35,933 bases of DNA, from contig NZ_JAOCQE010000040.1 in assembly GCF_025290915.1 (NCBI RefSeq), positions 1-35,933 on the forward strand. Reading direction: 5' to 3'. The notes beneath the pieces were generated by a model. The model was not told the DNA's origin and made no database searches. It was given only the letters and a program-made list of their open reading frames with translations. Shown piece by piece: positions 1-6,805 of this stretch (the stretch's first letter is position 1; every line of letters begins with the position of its first letter). Position numbers and translations under genes: made by a program. Origin of the DNA: Streptomyces sp. 15-116A (GTDB taxonomy: Bacteria > Actinomycetota > Actinomycetes > Streptomycetales > Streptomycetaceae).

Positions 1-398
1 CCGACGATCAAGGCCGCACATTATGGACCGACGCCCTGCGACCTGGGCGTATGCACGACGCCACGGCCGCCCGCAACGAAGGCATCGCCAGCTGCTTCCA
101 GCACTTCCCCGACGTCGAAGTCCTCCTGGACGACGGCTACCTGGGCCTGAGCCGCGACCACCGCGGGCAAGCGATCACACCCCCCAGAAAACCCCGCCCG
201 GGAGCACTCCCCGGCAGAGTCGAACAGTGGGAACGCGACCGCCACGGCCACTCCTCCGACCGCATCACCGTCGAACACGCCCTCGCCGATCACAAACGTT
301 GGAAGCAACTGACCCGCTGGACCCACCGCCGAGACAACCTGCCCGACACGTACCGCGCCATCGCTGGCCTCGTCTCCGACCGCACCATCAACGCCTGA
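1..398 (+). CDS. IS5-type DDE transposase, 3' fragment (5' end outside window)
   Basis: The reading frame is open from position 3 to the stop at 398 and starts upstream of the window. Its first residues, DDQGRTLWTDALRPGRMHD, match the pattern around the second catalytic Asp of DDE_Tnp_4/IS5-group transposases. Further on, DDGYLGL and HALADHKRWKQL resemble the region around the last catalytic acidic residue, with E and H in VEHALADHK. It is the C-terminal third of such an enzyme. An internal ATG at 51 exists but would remove the DDE context, so it is unlikely to be the true start. The next element begins 52 bp downstream, so this looks like an insertion-prone flank. Whether the full gene is intact cannot be seen. 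Confidence 0.7.
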   Translation, partial: DDQGRTLWTDALRPGRMHDATAARNEGIASCFQHFPDVEVLLDDGYLGLSRDHRGQAITPPRKPRPGALPGRVEQWERDRHGHSSDRITVEHALADHKRWKQLTRWTHRRDNLPDTYRAIAGLVSDRTINA

Positions 399-450
399 AA
401 CAGGCCACGACCAGGCCAAACACGCTTCACCCACTATCACGCACCAACTC

Positions 451-1318
451 GTAAGACGCCATTTCAGTTGGCGTGATCTTGCGGCAGTCTGGGGCGATGA
501 CTGCTGCGCTTGTCGAGCGGATGGTGCCGGAGGGCCTGTGGGAGCTGTTTCAGCGGGTGGTCCCGCCGGCTCCGGAACGACCGCAGGGTGGGGGACGGCG
601 TCGGCGAGGTGACCGTGAGGTGTTGGCCGCGATCATCTTCGTGGCCACCTCGGGGTGCACCTGAAACCAACTGCCACCGGGCTTCGGGCTGTCGGGAGTG
701 ACCGCCTTTCGCCGTTTCACCGAGTGGACCGAGGCCCGGGTCTGGGCCAAGCTCCACCGCCTGGTCCTGGACGAACTCGGGTCCCGCGGTGACCTGGACT
801 GGTCGCGGTGCGCGATCGACTCCGTCAGCGTCCGCGCCCTCAAAGGGGGCAACTGACGGGCCCGAATCCGACCGACCGCGGCAAGAACGGATCGAAAATC
901 CACCTGATCGTCGACCGACGTGGCCTGCCCTTGTCGATCGGCATCTCTGCCGCGAACCTCCACGACAGCCAGGCCCTCATCCCGTTGGTCCGCGGTATCC
1001 CGCCCATTCGCTCCCGTCGTGGCCGCCGACGCCGACGGCCCGGCAAACTCCACGGGGACAAGGGCTACGACTACCAGCACCTACGACGCTGGCTGTCCTC
1101 CCGCGGCATCCAGCACCGCATCGCCCGCAAGGGCATCGAGTCCTCCCAACGACTGGGCCGGCACCGCTGGGTCGTGGAACGAACCGTGTCCTGGCTGTCC
1201 GGCTGCCGACGACTCCACCGCCGCTACGAGCGCAAGCCCGAACACTTCCTCGCCTTCACAGCCATCGCCGCCACCCTCATATGCCACCGCAGACTCACCA
1301 ACTGAAATGGCTTCTTAC
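451..1318 (+). mobile_element. IS5-family insertion sequence, complete ends but defective
   Basis: Terminal inverted repeats are visible. The left end (451-471) begins GTAAGACGCCATTTCAGTTG. The right end (1298-1318) is its reverse complement except for one mismatch in 21 positions. The element is 868 bp, the usual size for small IS5-group elements, and encloses one transposase reading frame whose stop codon lies inside the right repeat. No target-site duplication is obvious in the flanks (CTC on the left, CGC on the right), so the target repeat is either lost or very short. Confidence 0.8.
497..1305 (+). pseudogene. IS5-family transposase, inactivated by a stop codon and a frameshift
   Basis: Read through, the product is a standard IS5-type transposase. 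The N-terminal part is MTAALVERMVPEGLWELF. A TGA at 662-664 stands where the family has Trp (context SGCT-stop-NQLPPGFG). The frame then continues through FRRFTEW and the first Asp (CAIDSVSVRA) to a TGA at 854-856. There the frame must move back one base to continue LTGPNPTDRGKNGSK, the second Asp region and HGDKGYDY, ending with WVVERTVSWL, which holds the third catalytic Glu. Two independent lesions make it a pseudogene. GTG 473 is an alternative upstream start in the same frame. Confidence 0.85.
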
Positions 1319-1417
1319 CGCGAGATGGCGGGGCGTACGGGGCCAAAGCCGTATTACTGCGGTGCTTCGACGCTCAGCCAAGCAGTAACCGGTGCTTGAC
1401 TTCCCCGGCTCCAGGTT

Positions 1418-2116
1418 GTGGAAGCCTACGCTCGCGCAGCTGGGAGCCGCGCCGACCAGGAGGCGCGTCAGCGCCGTGTGGGACGAGCGCGTCAACTGTG
1501 GAAAGCTGCGGCCATTGAGCAGGCTCGTCCCCTTCGGGCAGGCCGTGGGCGCCGGCTCCGACAGATCCGTACGTCAGAGGCACTCGGCCAGGGCCTAGCG
1601 AGGCTCCGCGCGCGTGCAGGCCAGCCGTCACTGCGTGAGATCGAACGGGAGACCGCTGCTAGTGGCCACCGCGTCCCGCGATCGACGTGCCAGTTGATCT
1701 TGGCTGGCCGCGTCCTGCCCACCTCGGAGCAGTTGGCTGCCCTCCTGAACGCCTTCGCTGTCACCGAAGCTGCTTCCTTGGGCTGGCGTATCGCGCTTAA
1801 TCGCATTGTGACGGGCATGTACCCGGTGCCGACCTGGCCTGCTGGGTGTGTGTGCCCGGACGGGGACCCCTCCGTAATTGGGTTCCTGGAACGTCGTGAC
1901 CGCGACGAGAGGATCAAACGAAAGACTGGGCAACTCCGCCAGGACGAGGACTACGACCAATGGCTGGAGGCGCGTGCGGCCAGGGCGTTCCACCGGCGCC
2001 GATGGGACTATCTGGACGAGGACGAGCTGGATCACTTTGAGCGGGTGGATGGTCCACCTTGCTCGACGGGTCTGGATGGCATTGCGGAAGGCCGCCAGCA
2101 AGCAGTGATCGAGTAG
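1418..2116 (+). CDS. Helix-turn-helix domain protein of unknown function
   Basis: The 232-residue product has an Arg-rich N-terminus and, at about residues 60-116, an XRE-like helix-turn-helix pattern: LARLRARAGQPSLREIERE, then PRSTCQLILAGRVLPTSEQL and a helix LAALLNAFAV. Streptomyces encodes many small proteins with this SLREIE/PRST/LPT arrangement, probably DNA-binding. The C-terminal half is rich in charged residues (Arg, Glu, Asp) and I do not recognise it. The GTG start at 1418 has no clear Shine-Dalgarno sequence, so translation may begin further in. The gene lies between the dead insertion sequence and the tRNA-derived attachment site, in the chromosomal flank. Its neighbours give no functional clue. 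Confidence 0.6.
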   Translation: MEAYARAAGSRADQEARQRRVGRARQLWKAAAIEQARPLRAGRGRRLRQIRTSEALGQGLARLRARAGQPSLREIERETAASGHRVPRSTCQLILAGRVLPTSEQLAALLNAFAVTEAASLGWRIALNRIVTGMYPVPTWPAGCVCPDGDPSVIGFLERRDRDERIKRKTGQLRQDEDYDQWLEARAARAFHRRRWDYLDEDELDHFERVDGPPCSTGLDGIAEGRQQAVIE

Positions 2117-2190
2117 GGCAGCCACGGACGCTGGGGAGCCGGTTCCGGAAGTCGGCTCCCAAACGGCTCCCAAACGACCCCGGAACCACT

Positions 2191-2226
2191 CAGGGGCCCG
2201 ACCCGCGCTTGCGGATCAGGCCCCTG
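2191..2226 (-). terminator. Ancestral terminator of the tRNA-Pro gene
   Basis: An 8-bp perfect stem (CAGGGGCC at 2191-2198 with GGCCCCTG at 2219-2226) lies 14 bp beyond the tRNA 3'-end fragment. On the minus strand it directly follows where the tRNA ended before the element inserted. It is now separated from the tRNA by the whole element. Confidence 0.6.
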
Positions 2227-2239
2227 ACCTGGTACTTCT

Positions 2240-2284
2240 CTGTCGGGGTGGCGGGATTTGAACCCACGACCTCTTCGTCCCGAA
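2240..2284 (-). other. attL: duplicated 3' end of tRNA-Pro
   Basis: These 45 bp are identical to 13944-13988, which covers the T-arm, variable loop, most of the anticodon arm and the acceptor 3' strand of an intact tRNA-Pro. Past 2284 the sequence no longer resembles a tRNA, so this is the attachment-site copy left at the far end by site-specific integration. It defines the left boundary of the element. Confidence 0.92.
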
Positions 2285-2382
2285 GCAACTTGGGCGGGCT
2301 GCTTACCTTGGACTGGCGTGTCTCTCACCTGCTGCGATGGTCCGCAGGCGTGCGTGGTTGTCCACCGCTGTCTGTCGGCGTT

Positions 2383-2403
2383 GTCACGCAGTTAGACACT
2401 CAG
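2383..2403 (+). repeat. Putative integrase arm-type site, left copy
   Basis: This 21-bp sequence, starting GTCACGCAGTTAGACACT, matches 13869-13889 at 19 of 21 positions in the same orientation. It lies 99 bp inside the left core repeat, and its partner lies 55 bp inside the right one. Paired repeats just inside both cores are expected of arm-binding sites for a tyrosine integrase or its excisionase. The role is inferred. Confidence 0.55.
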
Positions 2404-2611
2404 CGCTTTCCTACGCTTCTCGTGGGGCTCACTGCGAAAGGCCAGTACCGGTAGAGTGGCGTTCTGCTGGCTTTGACAGACGGGCGCATACCACGCAAGT
2501 ACTGCGCCGTTGTCGGCAGGTGTCTTCATGCGCGACCGCCACGGCCTGGTGGAACCCAGCCGTTTCACCTGCGGGTATCGCGCAACGTTAGTCCCATACA
2601 CCCCCTTGGGG

Positions 2612-2696
2612 GCCTCGTGGTGATGCCCGGGATTACGCTCGGTCGCTACGCTTAACCTACGGTTACCGAGCGTAATCCCGGGCATCACCACGAGGC
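2612..2696. repeat. Perfect 32-bp inverted repeat with 21-nt centre
   Basis: The left arm (2612-2643) begins GCCTCGTGGTGATGCCCGGG and the right arm (2665-2696) is its exact reverse complement. The 21-nt centre itself contains AACC-TAC-GGTT, which would extend the fold. It could form a very stable hairpin or cruciform. No run of T follows, so it is not a typical terminator. A single-strand or double-strand origin structure is possible. Confidence 0.85.
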
Positions 2697-2702
2697 GGGG
2701 AA

Positions 2703-2740
2703 TGGTTAGATGATTACCTTCCCTTGGTTAGATTTTTACC
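2703..2740 (+). repeat. Two 16-bp direct repeats at 22-bp spacing
   Basis: TGGTTAGATGATTACC (2703-2718) and TGGTTAGATTTTTACC (2725-2740) agree at 14 of 16 positions. Their starts are 22 bp apart, about two helical turns, which would place bound proteins on one face. They sit directly beside the 32-bp palindrome and before TATGCT (2741-2746), a possible -10 hexamer. They look like iterons or operators; the binding protein is unknown. Confidence 0.6.
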
Positions 2741-2786
2741 TATGCTCGGGTCTCTTAAGCCAGCCCTCTGGACCGGGGCTGCTGTA

Positions 2787-3160
2787 CTGCTGTGGGCGGT
2801 CCTACTCGAAAGCTGCTTGCAGGCTTTGCTGGCTTGATGGGCTTTGACGGCTGGGCTATGGAGCTAGCTGCGCTGCCTGCTCCGGGCCTGGTGGGTGGGT
2901 GCTGGCAGGTTCTTGGCCTGCGGTGATGCGGCGCCCAGGCCTGCTGTGGGCGGTCCTACTCGAAAGCTGCTTGCAGGCTTTGCTGGCTTGATGGGCTTTG
3001 ACGGCTGGGCTATGGAGCTAGCTGCGCTGCCTGCTCCGGGCCTGGTGGGTGGGTGCTGGCAGGTTCTTGGCCTGCGGTGATGCGGCGCCCAGGCCTGCTG
3101 TGGGCGGTCCTACTCGAAAGCTGCTTGCAGGCTTTGCTGGCTCGATGGGCTTTGACGGCT
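2787..3160 (+). repeat. Tandem direct repeat, 154-bp unit, about 2.4 copies
   Basis: Units start with CTGCTGTGGGCGGTCC at 2787, 2941 and 3095. The first two are full length; the third breaks off near 3160 after TTTGACGGCT. Copies are almost identical, so the duplication is recent or kept homogeneous. The unit has no open frame with a ribosome site. A related stub, CTACTTGAAAGCC, occurs at 3249-3261 just before the next gene. Confidence 0.9.
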
Positions 3161-3274
3161 ACAGCTGATCGCGGCTGGCACATCTCCCTGGGCTGGCAGG
3201 GGCTCGTGCGAGGCGCGTCGGCCGGCGTTGTCAGCACACATGGCTATCTACTTGAAAGCCTTTAGAGTAGGCCC

Positions 3275-4714
3275 ATGACTTCCAATGAGGTGGATCACGC
3301 TCTGGGCTTGCCGCCCCAAGAGGTAGGCGCTGCGTTGCTGGCCCTGCCTGAAGATCAGTGGTTCGATCGCAAGAGCTGCCTGATCAGCCCTCGAAAGCTC
3401 GCAGAAGCCCTCGCAGCCTTCGCTAATGCCGAGGGAGGAATCGTTGCCATCGGCCTGAATAACGGGCAGGTCGAAGGGATGAAGGGATTGGGTAATAAGG
3501 AGAACGAGCTCCGTCAAGCCTCGATTGATTTCACTTCCCCTCCCGTCCGCGTGAGCTTCAGCAGAGTCGAGTGCATTGATAGAGGTCAGCAGGAAAACTA
3601 TCTTCTGATTGCGCGGGTGGAGCCCGGTGAGCGCGTCCACGAGCTCAGTAACGGTGAGTGCTACCTCAGGGTGGGGGATGAATCTCGGAGGCTTACTTAT
3701 ACGCAGCGCCAAGAGCTAGAGTTTGACAAGGGGCAGAGTCAATACGATGGGTTCGCGGCACCTGGCGTAGACATTACCCGCTTGGATCGAACTCTGCTTC
3801 AACAGTTCAAGTCGAGCGTCGGAGCCCATGATATTGAGGATGAGAAGATCCTCCGCGCCCGCAGTCTTCTGACTACGAATGGGGATATTACGAACGGCGG
3901 ATATTTGCTGTTCGGAACCTATCCGCAGGATGTATTCCCGCAGGCTTACATTAGGGTTCTTAGGTTTCTGGACGTAAAGAGGGGTACTGGTGCCAGGCTA
4001 GGGCTAGAGGAGGGCTCGGATATCCGCATCGAAGGCAGTATCCCTGTGGCCATCCAAGAGGCGAGCAGGAAGATTGAGGAGCTAATCCCCAAGCGCCGAG
4101 CACTATCGGAGAGCGGTCTTTTTGAGGCGCGCTCCATTGTGCCCAGGGATGCATGGCTGGAAGGGCTGGTCAACGCCGTGATCCATCGCTCCTACAGCCT
4201 CGCTGGTGACCATATTCGATTTGAGATCTATCCGAATCGAATTGAAGTTGAAAGCCCTGGAAGATTTCCGGGATTGGCGAATCCTTCCAAGCCTTTGGAG
4301 ATTAGTAGGTTTGCACGGAATCCGCGAATTGCGCGCGTCTGTGCCGACCTGAGGATTGGTCAAGAACTGGGTGAAGGTATCAAGCGTATTTTTGAGGAGA
4401 TGCGAAGGGTGGGGTTGACGGACCCTGTTTATCAGCAAACTTCGGGGAGTGTCCGCTTGACTCTTGCGGCTATTCCTCGCATTGATGCAAGAATCGCCCA
4501 GAGGCTACCAGTGGGGAGCCAAAAGGTACTCGATGTCATCAGGAGTGCCGATTCTCCTTTGGGTACCGGGCAGATTTCCGAAGCGATTGGCATGAGTAGG
4601 CCCGCAACCAACTTGCGTTTGAAGGCGCTTGAGTCTGAGGGCTTCATTCGATGGAGCGGAAAGTCGCCAAAAGATCCCCGGGCTGTCTGGGAACTTACGG
4701 AAGATTGGGCTTAG
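3275..4714 (+). CDS. AlbA_2 (Schlafen-like) / HATPase_c_4 cargo protein
   Basis: The 479-residue product has an N-terminal AlbA_2/Schlafen-like region at about residues 20-130, shown by WFDRKSC and FANAEGGIVAIGLNNG. A long middle follows, then a C-terminal GHKL-like segment (HATPase_c_4) with LVNAVIHRSY, IYPNRIEVESPGRFP and GQELGEGIKRIFEEM, and a winged helix at about residues 415-475 (GQISEAIGMSRPATNLRLKALE). This is the layout of proteins often labelled RecG-like or divergent AAA_4 regulators, some of which lie in phage-defence loci. It is cargo beside the leader, not in the conserved transfer run. GC is clearly lower than in its neighbours, with many A/T third positions, pointing to separate acquisition. 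The ATG at 3275 has no Shine-Dalgarno; TAGAGT at 3263-3268 could be a -10 of a leaderless mRNA. Function is unproven. Confidence 0.8.
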   Translation: MTSNEVDHALGLPPQEVGAALLALPEDQWFDRKSCLISPRKLAEALAAFANAEGGIVAIGLNNGQVEGMKGLGNKENELRQASIDFTSPPVRVSFSRVECIDRGQQENYLLIARVEPGERVHELSNGECYLRVGDESRRLTYTQRQELEFDKGQSQYDGFAAPGVDITRLDRTLLQQFKSSVGAHDIEDEKILRARSLLTTNGDITNGGYLLFGTYPQDVFPQAYIRVLRFLDVKRGTGARLGLEEGSDIRIEGSIPVAIQEASRKIEELIPKRRALSESGLFEARSIVPRDAWLEGLVNAVIHRSYSLAGDHIRFEIYPNRIEVESPGRFPGLANPSKPLEISRFARNPRIARVCADLRIGQELGEGIKRIFEEMRRVGLTDPVYQQTSGSVRLTLAAIPRIDARIAQRLPVGSQKVLDVIRSADSPLGTGQISEAIGMSRPATNLRLKALESEGFIRWSGKSPKDPRAVWELTEDWA

Positions 4715-5053
4715 GAGTGGATTGTAACGTAGGTCGGAGGAGCGGCTTTGGGCTGGAGCTGATTTGGCGCGAGTGATCATGGCCCATTACGCTAGCCCGC
4801 GGATCGGGCAGGTTTGTGAGCCTGCCCGTTAGTGCCCGATCTTGGGCCATGATCTTCGAGGCTCGCGCCAAATTGGCTGCCTAAAGCCGTGGAGCCGACC
4901 GGCCTCAGCCACAGAGGGTTTTCCTACCTCCGCCCGCATGCACGCAGCGCGCCGCCGGGCGCGGCCAGCCGGGGCGGAGACAGGAGGCAGGCCGCGCCGC
5001 AGAGGCGGCGCGCGCCCGCGCCGTGCGCGGGCCTTGATGAAGTAGGGAAAGTC
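4715..5053. other. Non-coding gap with multi-arm structure and GC-rich tail
   Basis: About 340 bp without a supported gene. The first half carries the nested inverted repeats at 4762-4873. The second half, 4880-5050, is very GC-rich with short palindromic runs such as GCGCCGC and GCGCGGGC. No promoter or terminator could be assigned with confidence. Confidence 0.5.
4762..4873. repeat. Nested multi-arm inverted repeat (possible origin or structured RNA)
   Basis: Three nested arms pair perfectly. ATTTGGCGCGAG (4762-4773) pairs with 4862-4873, GATCATGGCCCA (4775-4786) pairs with 4843-4854, and CGGGCAGG (4805-4812) pairs with CCTGCCCG (4821-4828). An alternative inner pairing is GATCGGGCA (4802-4810) with TGCCCGATC (4833-4841). 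The result is a 112-nt cruciform or branched hairpin between convergent genes. It is too elaborate for a simple terminator. A single-strand origin of a rolling-circle replicon is a reasonable guess. Confidence 0.75.
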
Positions 5054-5431
5054 TTATCCCTCAGTCGGGCGGCACTCCTGCCGGTACTCGTCGAGCAGGG
5101 TGAAGAAGAGTTCGATCGCTGGTACGTCGAGCTGCTGCGCCTCGCGCTCGATCTCAGTTGCCCAGCCGAGGGAGCTGTGACGACCGAGGCGTTGCCACAG
5201 CCAGTGAGCAAAGCGGCCCTGATCTCCAGGACTCCAGAAGTCGAAGTTGTCCTCAACGCCGTGTACGGCTGTCGCGATGCCATAGCCGAGCAACATGGAG
5301 TCGAGGTGTTGGAGGGAACTTCCCCGTATCCACATGCCGGGTCGGAGACGTACCTCGTCCAGGAACTCTTGGACGTTGGACAGTTCGGTGAGATGCCGCG
5401 GCATTCGCTGTGAGCTGTCTGCTGCTGTCAT
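5054..5431 (-). CDS. Conserved hypothetical protein paired with the Nudix gene
   Basis: A 125-residue soluble protein with no transmembrane segment. I recognise no named domain. Visible features are FLDEVRLRPGMWI, then LDSMLLGYGIA and DNFDFWSPGDQGRFAHWLWQRLG, a mix of Trp/Phe and acidic residues resembling small cytoplasmic Streptomyces proteins that begin with an RPGMWI motif. Its ATG overlaps the stop of the upstream Nudix gene in an ATGA arrangement (5428-5431), so the two are translationally coupled and probably act together. If the Nudix protein is the pSAM2 Pif equivalent, this could be an accessory of the immunity function; that is inference only. Confidence 0.7.
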   Translation of the reverse strand: MTAADSSQRMPRHLTELSNVQEFLDEVRLRPGMWIRGSSLQHLDSMLLGYGIATAVHGVEDNFDFWSPGDQGRFAHWLWQRLGRHSSLGWATEIEREAQQLDVPAIELFFTLLDEYRQECRPTEG

Positions 5432-5880
5432 CGGATGAGCAGCCGCTTGCCGTCGTGGCTCCGTACGTGGGGCCCGTTGCCGTCCAGGGCGTCCAAGAGC
5501 CGGACTGCGAAGACCTCTGACATGCGATCGCTGACCTCTTCGGGCGTGAGCCAGTCGACGGCTGTGGACTCACTCGACGTGCGCTCGGTGCCGCCGGAGG
5601 GCTTGCAGCGGAAGACCAGGGCCACGATGCCTCGGGTGGTGTTCTTGTAGACGCCGGTCAGTTCGTCCACCTCGACGTGGATGCCGGTCTCCTCCAGGAC
5701 CTCGCGGGCTACGCCGGCCTCCGGGGTCTCGTTGAGTTCGAGCACGCCGCCGGGAAGTTCCCAGGTGCCGTTGTCTGCGCGGCGAATCGCCAGGAGGCGT
5801 CCGTCTTCGCGCACCACGGCTCCGGCCACGGATACCGAGTGGAGCGATGGTGTTGACCTTGCCTCCCGTGATGTACTCAT
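5428..5880 (-). CDS. pif: Nudix hydrolase, Pif-like (AICE immunity factor)
   Basis: The 150-residue product has the Nudix box GX5EX7REUXEEXGU: GGVLELNETPEAGVAREV followed by LEETGI, at about residues 44-66. Before it stands the usual strand VAGAVVREDGRLLAIRRADNG. In pSAM2 the Nudix protein Pif prevents redundant transfer between cells that already carry the element; position and domain fit that role, but sequence similarity to Pif was not measured. The open frame extends far upstream, but that part overlaps the divergent repressor gene. ATG 5878-5880 was chosen because it lies at the start of the conserved fold; another ATG lies 12 bases upstream. The start codon overlaps a putative repressor operator (5875-5890), so korSA and pif probably share control. 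Confidence 0.75.
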   Translation of the reverse strand: MSTSREARSTPSLHSVSVAGAVVREDGRLLAIRRADNGTWELPGGVLELNETPEAGVAREVLEETGIHVEVDELTGVYKNTTRGIVALVFRCKPSGGTERTSSESTAVDWLTPEEVSDRMSEVFAVRLLDALDGNGPHVRSHDGKRLLIR

Positions 5881-5890
5881 GTACAGGAGC
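5875..5890. promoter_or_regulatory. KorSA-type operator O1 between pif and korSA
   Basis: ACTCATGTACAGGAGC is a partial palindrome of the form ACTCAT-N4-nnGAGT. It matches three sites upstream of the 6829 gene. It lies 20 bp before the repressor start, behind a TTGACC (5853-5858) that may be the -35. The arrangement suggests autorepression and co-control of the divergent Nudix gene. Confidence 0.65.
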
Positions 5891-5910
5891 ATAGGAGGCT
5901 GGGAAGGACT

Positions 5911-6690
5911 ATGGGAACAGCAGTAGGAGGTGAGCGGTCCGTACCTCGGTACGTGCAGATCGCCGAGGAGATCGTGCAGCAGATCCGGGCGGGTGTCCTC
6001 AAGCCTGGTGACATGGTGCCGAGTGAGTCGGAGCTCGTCGAGCGCTACGGGGTGTCGGGCGGCACGATCCGCAAGGCCATGGTGGAGGTGCGCGCGAGCG
6101 GGCTGGTCGAGACCCGGCACGGTAAGGGCTCGATCGTGAAGGACCGGCCGCCGGTGCGGCATCGCTCGTCCGATCGCTTCCGTCGCTCGCATCGCCAGGG
6201 CGGCAAGGCTGCCTACCTGGCCGAGTCGGCGCAGTCCGGTGCCACTGCCAAGGTGAGCGTGCTCTACATCGGCCCGATGGATGCGCCCGAGGATGCCGCG
6301 CGACGGCTCGGCGTTTCGGCCGGCGCCCAAGTGCTTGCCCGGCGACGCCTCTACTTCCGCAACGGCACGCCCGTGGAGACCGCCACCTCCTACCTCCCGT
6401 GGGATGTCGTCAAGGAGATCCCGGAACTGTTCGCCGAGAACCCCGGCGGCGGTGGCATCTACGCCCGACTCGAGGACCACGGCCACGAGTTCGCGGAGTT
6501 CGTCGAGACGCTGCAAGCGCGTCCGGCCTCCAAGGCTGAGGCGTCCGAGCTGGCGCTGAGTGCGGGTGCTCCGGTGGTTCACCTGGTGCGGGAGGCCCGT
6601 ACGACCGAAGGCCGGGTCGTGGAGGTCTGCGACACGATCATGGCCGCTGACCAGTTCATTTTCGAGTACCGCATCCCCGCCGCCGACTGA
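5911..6690 (+). CDS. korSA: GntR/HutC-family transcriptional repressor, KorSA-like
   Basis: The 259-residue product has an N-terminal winged helix (residues about 12-75: PRYVQIAEEIVQQIRAGVL, PSESELVERYGVSGGTIRKA, GLVETRHGKGSIV). A C-terminal UTRA ligand-type domain follows (from about residue 105, with RRRLYFRNGTPVETATSYLP and IFEYRIPAA at the end). KorSA of pSAM2 is a GntR-type repressor that controls its own gene and pra and thereby keeps the element integrated. Here the same logic is visible in sequence: one operator before this gene and three before the rightward run. The ATG at 5911 follows GGAAGGA and AGGAGG. A hairpin follows the stop. Whether the UTRA domain senses a small molecule is unknown. 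Confidence 0.85.
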   Translation: MGTAVGGERSVPRYVQIAEEIVQQIRAGVLKPGDMVPSESELVERYGVSGGTIRKAMVEVRASGLVETRHGKGSIVKDRPPVRHRSSDRFRRSHRQGGKAAYLAESAQSGATAKVSVLYIGPMDAPEDAARRLGVSAGAQVLARRRLYFRNGTPVETATSYLPWDVVKEIPELFAENPGGGGIYARLEDHGHEFAEFVETLQARPASKAEASELALSAGAPVVHLVREARTTEGRVVEVCDTIMAADQFIFEYRIPAAD

Positions 6691-6711
6691 CGCGCCATCA
6701 ACTCCCCTCAG

Positions 6712-6739
6712 CCCGTCGCGACTTCTTCGCCGCGACGGG
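6712..6739 (+). terminator. Hairpin after korSA
   Basis: CCCGTCGCG (6712-6720) pairs with CGCGACGGG (6731-6739) around a 10-nt loop, 22 bp after the repressor stop. It directly precedes TTGACT (6740-6745), so it may insulate the repressor transcript from the next promoter. No T-run follows. Confidence 0.6.
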
Positions 6740-6742
6740 TTG

Positions 6743-6758
6743 ACTCATGTATAGGAGT
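6743..6758. promoter_or_regulatory. KorSA-type operator O2
   Basis: ACTCATGTATAGGAGT matches O1 at 14 of 16 positions. It overlaps TTGACT (6740-6745), a candidate -35 hexamer, so a bound repressor would block the promoter of the rightward run. Confidence 0.65.
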
Positions 6759-6778
6759 GCTGCACTCTTCTTCACATC

Positions 6779-6794
6779 ACTCATATACATGAGT
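6779..6794. promoter_or_regulatory. KorSA-type operator O3
   Basis: ACTCATATACATGAGT has perfect 6-bp arms (ACTCAT/ATGAGT) around a 4-bp centre and is the cleanest of the four sites. It starts 36 bp after O2. Confidence 0.7.
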
Positions 6795-6805
6795 GCTTGA
6801 GTCCA

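Larger units (their letters stand above)
2285..3274. other. 1-kb non-coding leader of the element, rich in repeats
   Basis: I see no convincing gene here; open frames are short, overlap the repeats and lack ribosome sites. The stretch holds an arm-type repeat (2383-2403), a 32-bp perfect inverted repeat (2612-2696), two 16-bp direct repeats spaced 22 bp (2703-2740), a -10-like TATGCT at 2741, and 2.4 copies of a 154-bp tandem repeat (2787-3160). Such a region is a natural site for excision, replication-origin or transfer (clt) functions, but which of these is inference. Confidence 0.6.

Noticed and set aside
662..664. TGA in the transposase as a recoded codon
   Set aside because: The family has Trp at this position, and a second lesion lies downstream. 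Simple decay explains both; no recoding element is visible.
842..856. Programmed -1 frameshift at AAAGGGGGC in the IS5-type transposase
   Set aside because: Some IS5-group elements do frameshift, and this G-run could slip, but the upstream stop codon already prevents the product, so I treat it as a mutation.
1..2240. A second, tandem integrated element left of attL
   Set aside because: I found no further copy of the 45-bp core and no integrase there, so the stretch is treated as a chromosomal flank with insertion-sequence debris.
2059..2454. Plus-strand open frame across attL
   Set aside because: It is read through a tRNA fragment and terminator hairpin and overlaps the end of the helix-turn-helix gene; it has no ribosome site.
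2787..3160. CRISPR array in the leader
   Set aside because: The units are 154 bp and contiguous, without short repeats and unique spacers, and no cas gene is present.
5881..6582. Long N-terminal extension of the Nudix protein
   Set aside because: It would overlap most of the divergent GntR gene, whose coding support is strong. The Nudix fold begins near the chosen start.
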